Shown: positions 24,737 through 33,124 of the stretch, in pieces
Position numbering within the stretch: position 1 is the stretch's first letter
Layout of the letters: every line of letters starts with the position of its first letter
Source of the DNA: Actinomycetota bacterium
GTDB lineage: Bacteria > Actinomycetota > Thermoleophilia > Solirubrobacterales > 70-9
Assembly (NCBI GenBank): GCA_018268695.1
Contig: JAFDWD010001121.1
Span: forward strand, 1 to 64,000
Reading direction: 5' to 3'
Length of the DNA stretch: 64,000 nt
Made by a program: the position numbers and the translations under genes
Notes under the pieces: model-generated
The model's input: only the letters and a program-made list of their open reading frames with translations
Database searches by the model: none
What the model was told of the DNA's origin: nothing

Positions 24737-25675
24737 ATGGCGACCGGGGACGACCGCGCGACGGCGACGGAGGCACCGAATCAAGGCAACTACGCTCCAC
24801 CCCTGGTCCAGGGCGAGCCGGTCGAGGTCGACGATGGCGTGTTCGTCATCCTCGACCGTCGCGTCTCGCTCGTCCCCAACGTCGGGATAGTCGTCGGTGA
24901 CGACGCCGCGCTGGTGATCGACACCGGCGTCGGCCCGCGCAACGGCGCCTACGTCCTCGGCCAGGCCCGGCGGCTGGCCGGCGACCTACCGCTGTACCTG
25001 GCGATCACCCAGCTCGACCCCGGGCACGGCTTCGGCGCGCAGGCCTTCAAGGGGGAGGCGACCGTGATCTACAACCTCGCCCAGCGCGAGCGCCTCCGAT
25101 ACCACGCACACAAGTACATCGACACCTTCAGGCAGTTCGGCCCCGCCGTCGAGGCCGAGTTCGCCGGCCTCGAGCTGGTCGAGCCGGACATCGTCTTCGG
25201 AGGCGAGCTGGAGATCGATCTCGGCGGCACCGTCGCGACCTTGCGTCAGTGGGGGCCCGCCCACACGGTCGACGACCAGACCGCGCTGATCGACGACCGG
25301 GTGCTGTTCGGCGGCGACCTCTTCGAGAATCGGATGTTCCCGATCCTGCCCTTCTTCCCACCGTTCGACAGCCATTTCGACGGCGCCCGCTGGATCGAGG
25401 CGCTCGAGGATCTGATCGCCGCGGCGCCGCCGGTCGTCGTCCCAGGCCACGGCGAGGTCACGGACGTCGGCCAGATCCGCGCGGTGCTGGACTACCTCCG
25501 CTGGGTCGAGGGAGAGACGCGACAGCGCTGCGGAGCGGGAGCATCGGTGGAGGAGGCGGCGGCGGCGATCGAGTCCGAGGCGCGCGAGCGCTGGAGCGAC
25601 TGGGAGACGCCACAGTGGATCAAGTTCGCCGTGCGGGCCTTCCACCAGGAAGCGGTCGGCGGCAGCGGCAGGTGA
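24737..25675 (+). CDS. MBL-fold hydrolase homologue with altered metal motif
   Basis: A 312-residue metallo-beta-lactamase-fold protein, full length and clearly homologous to its convergent neighbour (PNVGIVVGDDAALVIDTGVG, LFGGDLFENR, VVPGHGE). The first metal-binding motif HxHxDH is replaced by Q92-L-D94-P-G96-H97, so the usual dinuclear zinc site cannot be complete. Other ligand regions (GPAHTVDDQ, GGD, PGHGE) remain. It may be a one-metal or non-catalytic variant, for example a binding or regulatory protein. The ATG at 24737 is favoured over an earlier in-frame start inside the operator region. Confidence 0.85.
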   Translation: MATGDDRATATEAPNQGNYAPPLVQGEPVEVDDGVFVILDRRVSLVPNVGIVVGDDAALVIDTGVGPRNGAYVLGQARRLAGDLPLYLAITQLDPGHGFGAQAFKGEATVIYNLAQRERLRYHAHKYIDTFRQFGPAVEAEFAGLELVEPDIVFGGELEIDLGGTVATLRQWGPAHTVDDQTALIDDRVLFGGDLFENRMFPILPFFPPFDSHFDGARWIEALEDLIAAAPPVVVPGHGEVTDVGQIRAVLDYLRWVEGETRQRCGAGASVEEAAAAIESEARERWSDWETPQWIKFAVRAFHQEAVGGSGR

Positions 25676-25683
25676 GGGCCGCC

Positions 25684-25716
25684 CGCCCGCCGCGCCCGGT
25701 CGGGTCGCGGCGGGCG
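25684..25716. terminator. 11-bp hairpin between the convergent MBL genes
   Basis: Perfect inverted repeat 25684-25694 / 25706-25716 with an 11-nt loop in the 51-nt gap between convergent genes. GC-only stem, no T tract. Confidence 0.5.
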
Positions 25717-25726
25717 ACGGGGTGGC

Positions 25727-26629
25727 TCAGCGCTGGGAGAGAAAGGTCTGGACGCCGGTGGCGACGCGCCAGGTCTCGTCGAGGTCCCAGTCGGGGTAGT
25801 CGGCGACCACCTTGCCGATCAGCTCACCGACGATCGCCTCGGGGTCCGCGCCCGAGTCGGCCAGCCGATAGCTCTCCGAACGCAGCATCTCCAGGTATTC
25901 CTTGGTGATCGCGACGAGGGCGGCATCGCCGAGCTCGCCGTGGCCGGGCACCACCGTGGCGGGCTCGAGCGCGGCGAGCTGATCGACCACGGCGATCCAG
26001 CGATCGCCGTTCACGTCCCCGTCTTTCGGCGGGAAGATCGGGATGAAGCGGTTCTCGACCAGGTCCCCGGTGAACAGGATCCGCTCGTCGGGCAAGAAGA
26101 TCGACTGGTCGCCGCGCGAATGCGCCGGCCCCATCGACCGTAGCTCGACCACCTTGCCGCCGAGATCGAGGTCGGCGCCGCCGTCGTAGACGATCTGCGG
26201 GTCGACGAACTCGACCCCGTCGAGCTCGGCGGCGATCTCGTCGCTGAGGCCGCGGAACATCTGCAGGAAGGGCGCTCCCTTCTGGGCGAACTCCTCTTTC
26301 TGGGTGCGGTTGTAGACGATCGTGGCGTCGCCGAAGGCGGCGGGACCCGAACCGTGGTCGGGATGGAAATGGGTGAGGGTGAGGAAAAGCGGGAGCCCCC
26401 CTGCGAGCTCCTCGGCGATGCGCCTCACGGTCGCGCCGCTTCGCGCCCCGAGGCCGGTGTCGACGACCAGCGCGGCGCGGGTCCCGACGACGATGCCGAC
26501 GTTCGGGACCAGCGGCACGCGACCGTCGGCGATGACGAAGACGCCGTCGGCGATCTCCTGCGGCTCGCCGGTGACGACGGGCGGCGGGGCGGCCTCGCTC
26601 ATGGTCGGGTCCGCTGCGTTATCTGGCAT
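25727..26629 (-). CDS. MBL-fold metallo-hydrolase
   Basis: A 300-residue metallo-beta-lactamase-superfamily hydrolase with an intact H87-F-H89-P-D91-H92 motif, GPAHSRGDQ, LFTGDLVENR and VVPGHGEL, so a normal dinuclear metal site is expected. Likely a lactonase- or thioesterase-like hydrolase. It is convergent with the degenerate paralogue at 24737-25675. On the minus strand it follows the dihydroxyphthalate-decarboxylase-like gene by 46 nt and could be the last gene of the flavin monooxygenase operon that begins at 30721. Confidence 0.88.
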   Translation of the reverse strand: MPDNAADPTMSEAAPPPVVTGEPQEIADGVFVIADGRVPLVPNVGIVVGTRAALVVDTGLGARSGATVRRIAEELAGGLPLFLTLTHFHPDHGSGPAAFGDATIVYNRTQKEEFAQKGAPFLQMFRGLSDEIAAELDGVEFVDPQIVYDGGADLDLGGKVVELRSMGPAHSRGDQSIFLPDERILFTGDLVENRFIPIFPPKDGDVNGDRWIAVVDQLAALEPATVVPGHGELGDAALVAITKEYLEMLRSESYRLADSGADPEAIVGELIGKVVADYPDWDLDETWRVATGVQTFLSQR

Positions 26630-26675
26630 GACTGCTCCTTGCTGACTGGATCGCTGGATGGTTCATTGCTGTCGA

Positions 26676-27677
26676 TCAGGTGTCGAGGAGTTCCTCGGCG
26701 AAGATGTCCTCACAGGTAAGGCGACGCGGGGTCAGCCCCTGCTCGTGCGAGTAGCGCAGGAACGTGTCGATGTTCTTGCGGTTCGCATCCACCCCGTAAG
26801 GCCACCAGTCGTCATCGAGGCACTGCCGGTTTTCCTCGTAGAGCCGGTTGAACCAGGGGGGCATGACGCTCATCTGATGCTCCATCCGGCCCCGTTCGTA
26901 CTCCGCCAGGGCGATGTCGCGGGAGCGCGAGAAGGCATCGAGGAGCTTGCTCCCGAGGCCCGGGTTGGCGGCCAGCAGCTCGCGCTTCACCACCACCGTG
27001 TGCATGATCGGGTAGAGGCCCGTGCGCCGGTAGTAGTCGCGCTCGACCGCCTGGTAGTCGGGAAAGAGCTGGGCCACGCGCGGCGAGCCCTCCGTCACGC
27101 ATTTGGGAACGACGGCCGAGATCAGTGCGTCGATCTCGCCGCTGTCGAGCATCGGCCCGAGTTCCTTGCCCCTCGGCGTCGTCTCGATCTCGACGCCGTC
27201 GGGCTGGATGAACGGGATGAAGTCGCAGGGTGGCATCCACCAGTCGGTCCCGCCGATCACCCACTTCGACTGCTCGGGGGTGACGCCGAAGTCGTCGGCG
27301 AGGATCCCCTTGGGCCAGATCCCGGCGTCGTGACCGTAGGTGAAGAACTCGCCGATCGTCTTGCCGACCAGATCCTTCGGCTCCTTGATCCCGCTCTCCG
27401 TATTGACCCAGATCGCCGAGTGGCGGAAGTGGCGGTTGGGGAACACCGGGATCGCCACGAACGGCGGGTCCTCCGCCGCCAGCGTCCGCAGGTAGAAGGT
27501 GAGGCCGAGCTCGGAGACGTCGAAGGCCTGATCGCGCACCATGCTCTCGAAGGTTTCCGAGATGATCCCGGCGCTTTCGAACTCGGCCGCGACACCGTCG
27601 ATCGTCACCTGTCCGTCGAAGAGGGCGCGGACGTGGTCGTACTTCCAGAATCCAACCTTCAGGTTGAGGTCGCTCAT
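26676..27677 (-). CDS. 4,5-dihydroxyphthalate decarboxylase-like (periplasmic-binding type II fold) protein
   Basis: A 333-residue protein resembling the Pht5 / 4,5-dihydroxyphthalate decarboxylase family (LKVGFWKYDHVRALFDGQV, FDVSELGLTFYLRTLA, FVAIPVFPNRHFRHSAIWVN). The family has the NMT1/SsuA-like binding-protein fold, so a solute-binding role is an alternative, but there is no signal peptide, favouring a cytoplasmic enzyme. The ATG at 27677 has an AGAGGAG site; the short upstream extension is dropped. It lies 23 nt after the LLM monooxygenase gene. Confidence 0.78.
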   Translation of the reverse strand: MSDLNLKVGFWKYDHVRALFDGQVTIDGVAAEFESAGIISETFESMVRDQAFDVSELGLTFYLRTLAAEDPPFVAIPVFPNRHFRHSAIWVNTESGIKEPKDLVGKTIGEFFTYGHDAGIWPKGILADDFGVTPEQSKWVIGGTDWWMPPCDFIPFIQPDGVEIETTPRGKELGPMLDSGEIDALISAVVPKCVTEGSPRVAQLFPDYQAVERDYYRRTGLYPIMHTVVVKRELLAANPGLGSKLLDAFSRSRDIALAEYERGRMEHQMSVMPPWFNRLYEENRQCLDDDWWPYGVDANRKNIDTFLRYSHEQGLTPRRLTCEDIFAEELLDT

Positions 27678-27700
27678 GAATCTCCTCTTTTCTCTGTCGA

Positions 27701-28822
27701 TCAGCCGGCGGTGGGGACCGACAGCCACTCCTCGGTGCCGATCGCGGCCTTCACCGCAGGCATCACCGCTTCCGCCATCAGCTCCATCGAGCGACGGCTG
27801 AGCGCGGGGTCGGTCCAGTTCTTGCCCGCGTAGACGAGCGTCCCGAACGGGCCGACCTCCTCGCGCATGGCGAGGATCTCCTCGACCACCTTGTCGACGG
27901 TCCCGGCGATCACGCAGTTGTCGAGCGCGTAGTCGAGCGTCACCTCCTCGTCGGGCACCGCGAGGTCGGCCTTGAACATGTGGAGCATCCGACCTTTGCG
28001 GAACTTCTCGTGGAACTCGTTGAAGTGGAACCGGTAGGGGCTGTCGGCGCCCGACCTGCCGTAGGACTCGGCGGTCTCCTCGTCGTCGGCGACGAAGATC
28101 GCGCGGACGATCCGCCAGCTCTCGCGACTCGCCCGGTGGCCACCTTCGGCGCAGCCGGACTCATACCGATCCCACTGTTCGGCGAGGCGGCTGACCGGCA
28201 GCGTGTCAGAGGAGAGGATCGACCAACCGCGGCGGCCGTACCCGGCGACGCTTTTCGACTGCGGATCACCGGAGCCGGCGAAGATCGGCGGGTGCGGAAG
28301 CTGGTAGGGCTTCGCCACCGCGCCGAGGCCGAGCTCGGGCCAACTGGTCCGCGCGGTCGAGATGTTCCAGTAGCGACCTTCGAGGTCATAGGGAGGCTCC
28401 CCCTGCCAGAGCGCCAGGACCTGCTCGATCGCCTCCTCGAACATCGCCCGGCGATCCTCGTCGAGGATGCCGAGCGCCTCGGCGTCGGAGAAGGTGATGC
28501 CGGCGCCGATCCCGAAGAGAAACCGGCCTCTCAGCATGTGGTCGAGCATCGCCACGTTGGAGGCGACGACCAGCGGGTGACTGAAGGCGAGGTTGTGGAC
28601 CCCCGTGCCGAGCTTGATGTTCTCGGTCGCGTCGGCGAGCGAGGCAAGGAAGATCAGGCCGTTGGCGACGTTCTCGCGGGCGGCGGTCATGTGCTCGCCG
28701 ATGAACCCCTCCGCATAGCCCAGGCGGTCGGCGAGGATGAACGTCTGGCGATCCTCCTCCAACGTCTCCGCGTACGCGCGGCCTGGGGTGTGTATCGGTT
28801 GGGTGAAAAATCCGAGCTCCAA
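27701..28822 (-). CDS. LLM-class flavin-dependent monooxygenase
   Basis: A 373-residue bacterial-luciferase-like protein (MELGFFTQPIHTPGRAYAETLEEDRQTFILADRLGYAEGFIGEHM; LGTGVHNLAFSHPLVVASNVAMLDHMLRGRFLFGIGAG). LLM oxygenases use reduced FMN supplied by a separate reductase. That reductase (30122-30721) and a flavin-biosynthesis enzyme (RibBA) lie directly upstream in the same operon. Likely hydroxylates or cleaves an organic substrate that the downstream decarboxylase-like protein also handles. Confidence 0.88.
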   Translation of the reverse strand: MELGFFTQPIHTPGRAYAETLEEDRQTFILADRLGYAEGFIGEHMTAARENVANGLIFLASLADATENIKLGTGVHNLAFSHPLVVASNVAMLDHMLRGRFLFGIGAGITFSDAEALGILDEDRRAMFEEAIEQVLALWQGEPPYDLEGRYWNISTARTSWPELGLGAVAKPYQLPHPPIFAGSGDPQSKSVAGYGRRGWSILSSDTLPVSRLAEQWDRYESGCAEGGHRASRESWRIVRAIFVADDEETAESYGRSGADSPYRFHFNEFHEKFRKGRMLHMFKADLAVPDEEVTLDYALDNCVIAGTVDKVVEEILAMREEVGPFGTLVYAGKNWTDPALSRRSMELMAEAVMPAVKAAIGTEEWLSVPTAG

Positions 28823-28832
28823 GATCGACCTC

Positions 28833-30125
28833 CTATGGCCAGCAGACTTCTTCGTCGGCTACACCGACGGTTTCCCAGCCGGCCGTCGGGCCGACCTCTT
28901 CTTCCAGTGGCAGCAGATGACCCATCCGCTCCTGCTTGGTGCGCAGGTAGGCGATGTTCTGCGGCCGCGGCCTGGTCACCAGCGGGACCCGATCGACGAT
29001 CTCGAGGCCGTAGCCTTCGAGGTCGCTCGACTTGTCCGGGTTGTTGGTCAGCAGACGCAGGCGATCGACGCCGAGCCGCAGCAGAATCTGGGCGCCGATC
29101 CCGTAGTTGCGACTATCGACGGGAAGGCCAAGGCGCAGGTTCGCCTGCACGGTGTCGGCGCCGTCGTCCTGAAGGGCGTAGGCGCGGATCTTCTCGCCGA
29201 GACCGATACCGCGGCCCTCGTGCCCGTCGAGGTAGACGAGGACCCCGCGCCCGGCGCGACCGATCATCCGCATCGCCAGGTCCAGCTGGTCGCCGCAATC
29301 GCACCGCAGTGAGCCCAGGGTGTCGCCGGTGAGGCAGACGGAGTGGACTCGGGCCAGCACCGGCTCAGGGCCCTCGATCGGCCCCGTCGTCAGCGCGAGG
29401 TACTCGGTGCCGTCACCGACGGCGCGGAAAGCGTGCGCGGTGAAATCGCCGAACCGGGTCGGCAGGCGGGCCGCGGCCACCTTCTCGACCGGTGGCGCGA
29501 CACTGCGACGGTAGGCGATCAGCTCGGCGATCGAAACCCGGGGCAGATCGTGTTCGGCGACGAATTCGCGCACCGCCGGCCCGCGCATCATCGTCCCGTC
29601 GTCGTTGGTCAGCTCGCAGAGGACGCCACCCGCCGCACGGCCGGCGAGCAGCGCCAGGTCAAGCGCGGCCTCGGTGTGACCGGGGCGCTCGAGCACACCG
29701 CCCATCCGCGCTCGCAACGGGAAGACGTGACCGGGCCGGCGAAAGTCGCCAGGAGCCGAGTCGGGGGCGACCAGGGCGGCGATCGTGCGGGCGCGGTCGG
29801 CGGCGGAGACTCCGGTCGTCGTACTCATCCGGCCGTCGACGGAGACGGTGAAGGCGGTCCCGTTCGGATCGGTGTTCTCCTGCACCATCTGCGGCAGCCG
29901 AAGTTCGGCGAGGCGCGCCTCCGGCAGCGCCGCACAGATGATCCCGCTCCCGTGCCGGATCATCAGGGCGAGCTGCTCCGGCGTCGCGGCATCGGCGGCG
30001 AGGATCAGATCGGCCTCGTCCTCACGGTCGCGGTCGTCGGTGACGACGACCGCCCGGCCCTGTGCGATCGCCGCCAGCGCCTGCCGAACGGCACCGTGGG
30101 GCCCGGCGGGGGTGCCTTCGCTCAC
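28833..30125 (-). CDS. ribBA: Bifunctional 3,4-dihydroxy-2-butanone-4-phosphate synthase / GTP cyclohydrolase II
   Basis: A 430-residue RibBA, giving both starting precursors of riboflavin from ribulose 5-phosphate and GTP. The N-terminal RibB domain has the DRDREDEADL acidic motif at about 31-40 and RPGHVFPLRA and TEAALDL. The C-terminal RibA domain has the zinc-binding C-x10-C-x-C (CLTGDTLGSLRCDCG), DGHEGRGIGL and YGIGAQIL. The GTG at 30125 overlaps the FMN reductase stop (GTGA). Its place between an FMN reductase and an LLM monooxygenase indicates substrate-linked extra FMN supply rather than housekeeping synthesis. Confidence 0.94.
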   Translation of the reverse strand: MSEGTPAGPHGAVRQALAAIAQGRAVVVTDDRDREDEADLILAADAATPEQLALMIRHGSGIICAALPEARLAELRLPQMVQENTDPNGTAFTVSVDGRMSTTTGVSAADRARTIAALVAPDSAPGDFRRPGHVFPLRARMGGVLERPGHTEAALDLALLAGRAAGGVLCELTNDDGTMMRGPAVREFVAEHDLPRVSIAELIAYRRSVAPPVEKVAAARLPTRFGDFTAHAFRAVGDGTEYLALTTGPIEGPEPVLARVHSVCLTGDTLGSLRCDCGDQLDLAMRMIGRAGRGVLVYLDGHEGRGIGLGEKIRAYALQDDGADTVQANLRLGLPVDSRNYGIGAQILLRLGVDRLRLLTNNPDKSSDLEGYGLEIVDRVPLVTRPRPQNIAYLRTKQERMGHLLPLEEEVGPTAGWETVGVADEEVCWP

Positions 30126-30721
30126 CGCACGCTCCCGTCGGCGACCTGCTCCGCCGTCCTCTTCATCCGCGCGAAGTCGAGAACCTGCTCGCAGGCCGCC
30201 CGCAGCTGGCCCGCGACCGCCTGGTCGCGACAGGACCCATCCGCACCGAATTCGACCAGCTGGGAGTTGACCGGGACCCCGAGCGGAGTGGGCCAGCCGC
30301 GGAGGGCGTGGACGACGGCCCGCAGGCCGATCAGGGTGCCGACGGCAGCCTGCGGACCAGCGGCCACCGAGATGCAGGCGACCGCCCTCCCGTCGAGATA
30401 GGGGCGCTCGTCGTCGCGCAGGTCCTCGATGTAGTCGAGCGCGTTCTTGGCCAGACCGGAGATCGCACCGTGGTAGCCGGGCGCGGCGATCACGACGCCG
30501 TCGGCCCGGCGCACCGCGTCGACCAGCGCATCGGCCGCGTCGGACCGCGCCCTCTCGCCCGGCGCATACATCGGCAGGTCGATCGCGACGCCCGCGAAGC
30601 ATTCGGTGCGCGCGCCGAGGGCCTCCGCCACGCCGAGGCACTCGCGCAGCGCCAACTCGCTCGAGGAGCCCTGCCTTGGGCTGCCGCCGATGCCGACGAC
30701 GAGTGGAGCAGTGACACTCAC
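30122..30721 (-). CDS. NAD(P)H-dependent FMN reductase
   Basis: A 199-residue flavodoxin-like reductase (SsuE/NADPH-dependent FMN reductase family): VVGIGGSPRQGSSSELALR phosphate loop and APGYHGAISGLAKNALDYIEDL flavin contact. It would supply FMNH2 to the LLM monooxygenase encoded two genes downstream, and possibly to the HsaA-like hydroxylase at 36908-38080. GTG start with no ribosome-binding site; TATAAC (30733-30728) ends 6 nt before it, so a leaderless message is likely. Confidence 0.9.
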   Translation of the reverse strand: MSVTAPLVVGIGGSPRQGSSSELALRECLGVAEALGARTECFAGVAIDLPMYAPGERARSDAADALVDAVRRADGVVIAAPGYHGAISGLAKNALDYIEDLRDDERPYLDGRAVACISVAAGPQAAVGTLIGLRAVVHALRGWPTPLGVPVNSQLVEFGADGSCRDQAVAGQLRAACEQVLDFARMKRTAEQVADGSVR

Positions 30722-30728
30722 TCGATCG

Positions 30729-30758
30729 TTATATCATTCTTTTACTGTTATATCCAAT
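30729..30758. promoter_or_regulatory. D-type paired element 2 at the FMN reductase promoter
   Basis: TTATATCATTC (30729-30739) and TTATATCCAAT (30748-30758), starts 19 bp apart. The inner copy overlaps the -10 box TATAAC. It occupies almost the whole 40-nt gap between the amidohydrolase end and the reductase start. Confidence 0.6.
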
Positions 30759-30761
30759 GAA

Positions 30762-32165
30762 TCAGGCAGCCCGACGGCCGAACGGGTCGAGCGCGAAGCC
30801 GCTTTCGCCGAGGACGCGCTCCCGCGACGCAGCCAGCTCCCCGAGCACAGCCGGGAGATCGTGGCCGAGAAGGCGGCCCTCCCACTTTCTCGCCACACCG
30901 CCGACGAACACCGCCTCCACGTCGGCCGGGGTGGCGTAGGAGACGACCGCCGCCGCCACGTCGGCGGGCGGGTCGAGGGCGAGCCTGCCGGGCCGGATCA
31001 CGGCGACGTCGGCCTCCTTGCCCGGGCTGAGCGACCCGATCCGGTCGGCGAGGCCGGCGTTGGCCGCGCCGCCGACCGTGGCGAGCTCGAGGATCTGCCG
31101 GCTGTCGACCAACGGTGGGTCCGGCCGATCTCCAGGAGACACCGGCGCGGAACGGCCGCGAGCGAAGTGCAGCAGGGTGCGCATCTCGGCGAAGAGGTCG
31201 AGGCTGTAGCCGACCTCGGTGTCCATGCTGAGGCCGACCGGGACGCCGGCGGCGAGCGCCTCGGCGAGCGGGGGGACCGCGTCGCCGACCAGATAGGCGC
31301 TGTCCGAGCGGGCGCAGACATTGGCGGTCACCCCGGCCTCGGCGAACCTGGACCACATCTCCGCCGAGAGGCCGGCGCAGTGGTTGAAGGTGTGCTTCTC
31401 GGTCATCAGCCCCGCCTCGAACAGCCGCGCGAGATCGGCCTCGACCCAGGCGCCGGTCTCGCAGCTGGTCCAGAGATCGTGCTCGCGGGCGAATTCCCAC
31501 AGCCCGGGCTCCGGCAGACCGAACACCCTCAAGGTGAGCAGGCCGTCGACGTCGCCGAAATACTCGTCGCGAAGGGCGAGCACGCTCTCCTGCCAGTCAC
31601 CTCCTCGACGGGTACCGTCGAGCGGTTCACCGGACGCGTGGGCGGCTCGGATGCCCGCCTCGCGCAGGCCCTCGATCGCCCCACGCGAGTGCTCCGGCGT
31701 GCGCGCGTTGTGGCTGTTGTCGACCACGCAGGTGACGCCCCCGTCGAGGCACCGCAGGCTCGTCACGAAGTTGCCGATCCGCATGTCGTCCGGCCCGTAG
31801 AAGGCGGCGAGACCGGGTGGAACGGCGCCCGCGAAGGAGAACCCGTGGACCTTCGCCAGGTATTCGGGTAGGTCGATGTCCGGCAACAGACCGCTCAGCC
31901 CAGCCTGCCAGGCGTGGGTGTGCGAATCGACCAATCCGGGAAGGACGATCGCGCCGCCGACGTCGACCTCGACCGCATCCGACCCGCCGCCGGAGGCGGC
32001 GAGGCTCGGGCCGACCGCGGCGATCTTCGAACCCTCGATCAGCACGTCGCCGACGAGGTCGCCGATCGCCGGGTCCATGCTCGACACGTAGCCGCCGCGC
32101 AGCAGGATGCGACGCCGCGGATCGCGGGCCGCACTCTCGATCGCGGCGAGGGTCTGGTCGGTCAT
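30762..32165 (-). CDS. Amidohydrolase (TRZ/ATZ, cytosine-deaminase-like family)
   Basis: A 467-residue metal-dependent hydrolase of the amidohydrolase superfamily. Seen: the metal motif VDSH-T-H with following AWQAGLSG, EKHTFNHCAGLS, and GLSMDTEVGYSLDLFAEMR near the conserved aspartate. The C-terminal beta-sandwich (GSLSPGKEADVAVIRPGR) is typical of TRZ/ATZ chlorohydrolase-deaminases. AAGGAG lies 9 nt before the ATG at 32165. It would deaminate or hydrolyse a ring or side-chain C-N or C-X bond. Downstream of the FAH hydrolase on the same strand. Confidence 0.88.
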   Translation of the reverse strand: MTDQTLAAIESAARDPRRRILLRGGYVSSMDPAIGDLVGDVLIEGSKIAAVGPSLAASGGGSDAVEVDVGGAIVLPGLVDSHTHAWQAGLSGLLPDIDLPEYLAKVHGFSFAGAVPPGLAAFYGPDDMRIGNFVTSLRCLDGGVTCVVDNSHNARTPEHSRGAIEGLREAGIRAAHASGEPLDGTRRGGDWQESVLALRDEYFGDVDGLLTLRVFGLPEPGLWEFAREHDLWTSCETGAWVEADLARLFEAGLMTEKHTFNHCAGLSAEMWSRFAEAGVTANVCARSDSAYLVGDAVPPLAEALAAGVPVGLSMDTEVGYSLDLFAEMRTLLHFARGRSAPVSPGDRPDPPLVDSRQILELATVGGAANAGLADRIGSLSPGKEADVAVIRPGRLALDPPADVAAAVVSYATPADVEAVFVGGVARKWEGRLLGHDLPAVLGELAASRERVLGESGFALDPFGRRAA

Positions 32166-32206
32166 CTGGTCGAACTCCTTTCCTCGATGTCGCCGGCGCA
32201 CACGGC

Positions 32207-33124
32207 TCAGATGAACGAGTTGGTCAGGGCGCCGCAGCACTCGATCTCGATCCGGACGGTGTCGCCGGAACCGATGAACTCACCCCGCGGCATGCCGACG
32301 CCTGCCGGTGAGCCGGTGCCGATCACGTCGCCGGGAAGCAGGGTCAGCTGCCCGCTGAGCCAGGCGACCTGCTCGTAGACGTCGTGGATCAGGCCACTGG
32401 TATGCGAGTTCTGCTTCAGCACGTCGTCGAGCCACAGCTTCACGCCGAGGTCATGTACGTCGGGGACGTAGTCGGCCGGCGTCAGCCACGGCCCCATCGG
32501 CGCGGCGCCGTCGAAGCACTTCTGCCCCACCCAGTCGTAGGTCATCGCCTCGGCCCGATCATCCCGACGCATCAGGTCGCGGGCCGAGAGGTCATTGAGG
32601 ATCGTGTAACCGGCGATGTAGGCGTGGGCCTCCTCCGCCGCCACTTCCTTCGCCCGGCGCCCGATCACCACCGCGAGCTCCGCCTCCCAGTCGAGTTGCC
32701 GGATCTTGTCTGGGATCCTGATCCGCGCACCGTCGGCGACCACCGAGGGGGCCGAGGTCTTGACGAAGAACCATGGCTCCTCGGCCCGTTCGGAGCGGTC
32801 CTTCGGACCCTCCATCTCTTCCAGGTGATCCCAGTAGTTGGCGCCCGCGCAGTAGATCGTCGGCGGATAGAGGATCGGCGCCAGGAGATCGACCTCGGCG
32901 AGCGGCCGGCCGGCGTCGGCCGAGACGGTCGCCGCAGCGGCGGCGAGGGCCGCATGGCTCTCCGGCCAATCCCGGAGGATCGCCAGTACCGAGGTCCCGT
33001 CGAACCGGGTATCGGCGAGCAGGTCGGCCGCCGGGTAGACGCGCCCTTGCGTCAGGACGCCCGCACGCGGCCCGTTCTCGCCACCGTAGCTCAGCAGCCG
33101 GTACCCCTCGAGATCGCCTGCCAT
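32207..33124 (-). CDS. Fumarylacetoacetate hydrolase (FAH) family protein (copy 1)
   Basis: A 305-residue FAH-fold hydrolase. Metal-site and family motifs: YCAGANYWDHLEEM, LDWEAELAVVIGRRAKEV, NDLSARDLMRRD and LLPGDVIGTGSPAGVG. Members hydrolyse or decarboxylate ring-cleavage products such as acylpyruvates and 2-oxohept-3-enedioate. The ATG at 33124 overlaps the extradiol dioxygenase stop (ATGA), directly coupling ring cleavage and hydrolysis. The longer open frame upstream is the shadow of that dioxygenase gene. Confidence 0.92.
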   Translation of the reverse strand: MAGDLEGYRLLSYGGENGPRAGVLTQGRVYPAADLLADTRFDGTSVLAILRDWPESHAALAAAAATVSADAGRPLAEVDLLAPILYPPTIYCAGANYWDHLEEMEGPKDRSERAEEPWFFVKTSAPSVVADGARIRIPDKIRQLDWEAELAVVIGRRAKEVAAEEAHAYIAGYTILNDLSARDLMRRDDRAEAMTYDWVGQKCFDGAAPMGPWLTPADYVPDVHDLGVKLWLDDVLKQNSHTSGLIHDVYEQVAWLSGQLTLLPGDVIGTGSPAGVGMPRGEFIGSGDTVRIEIECCGALTNSFI

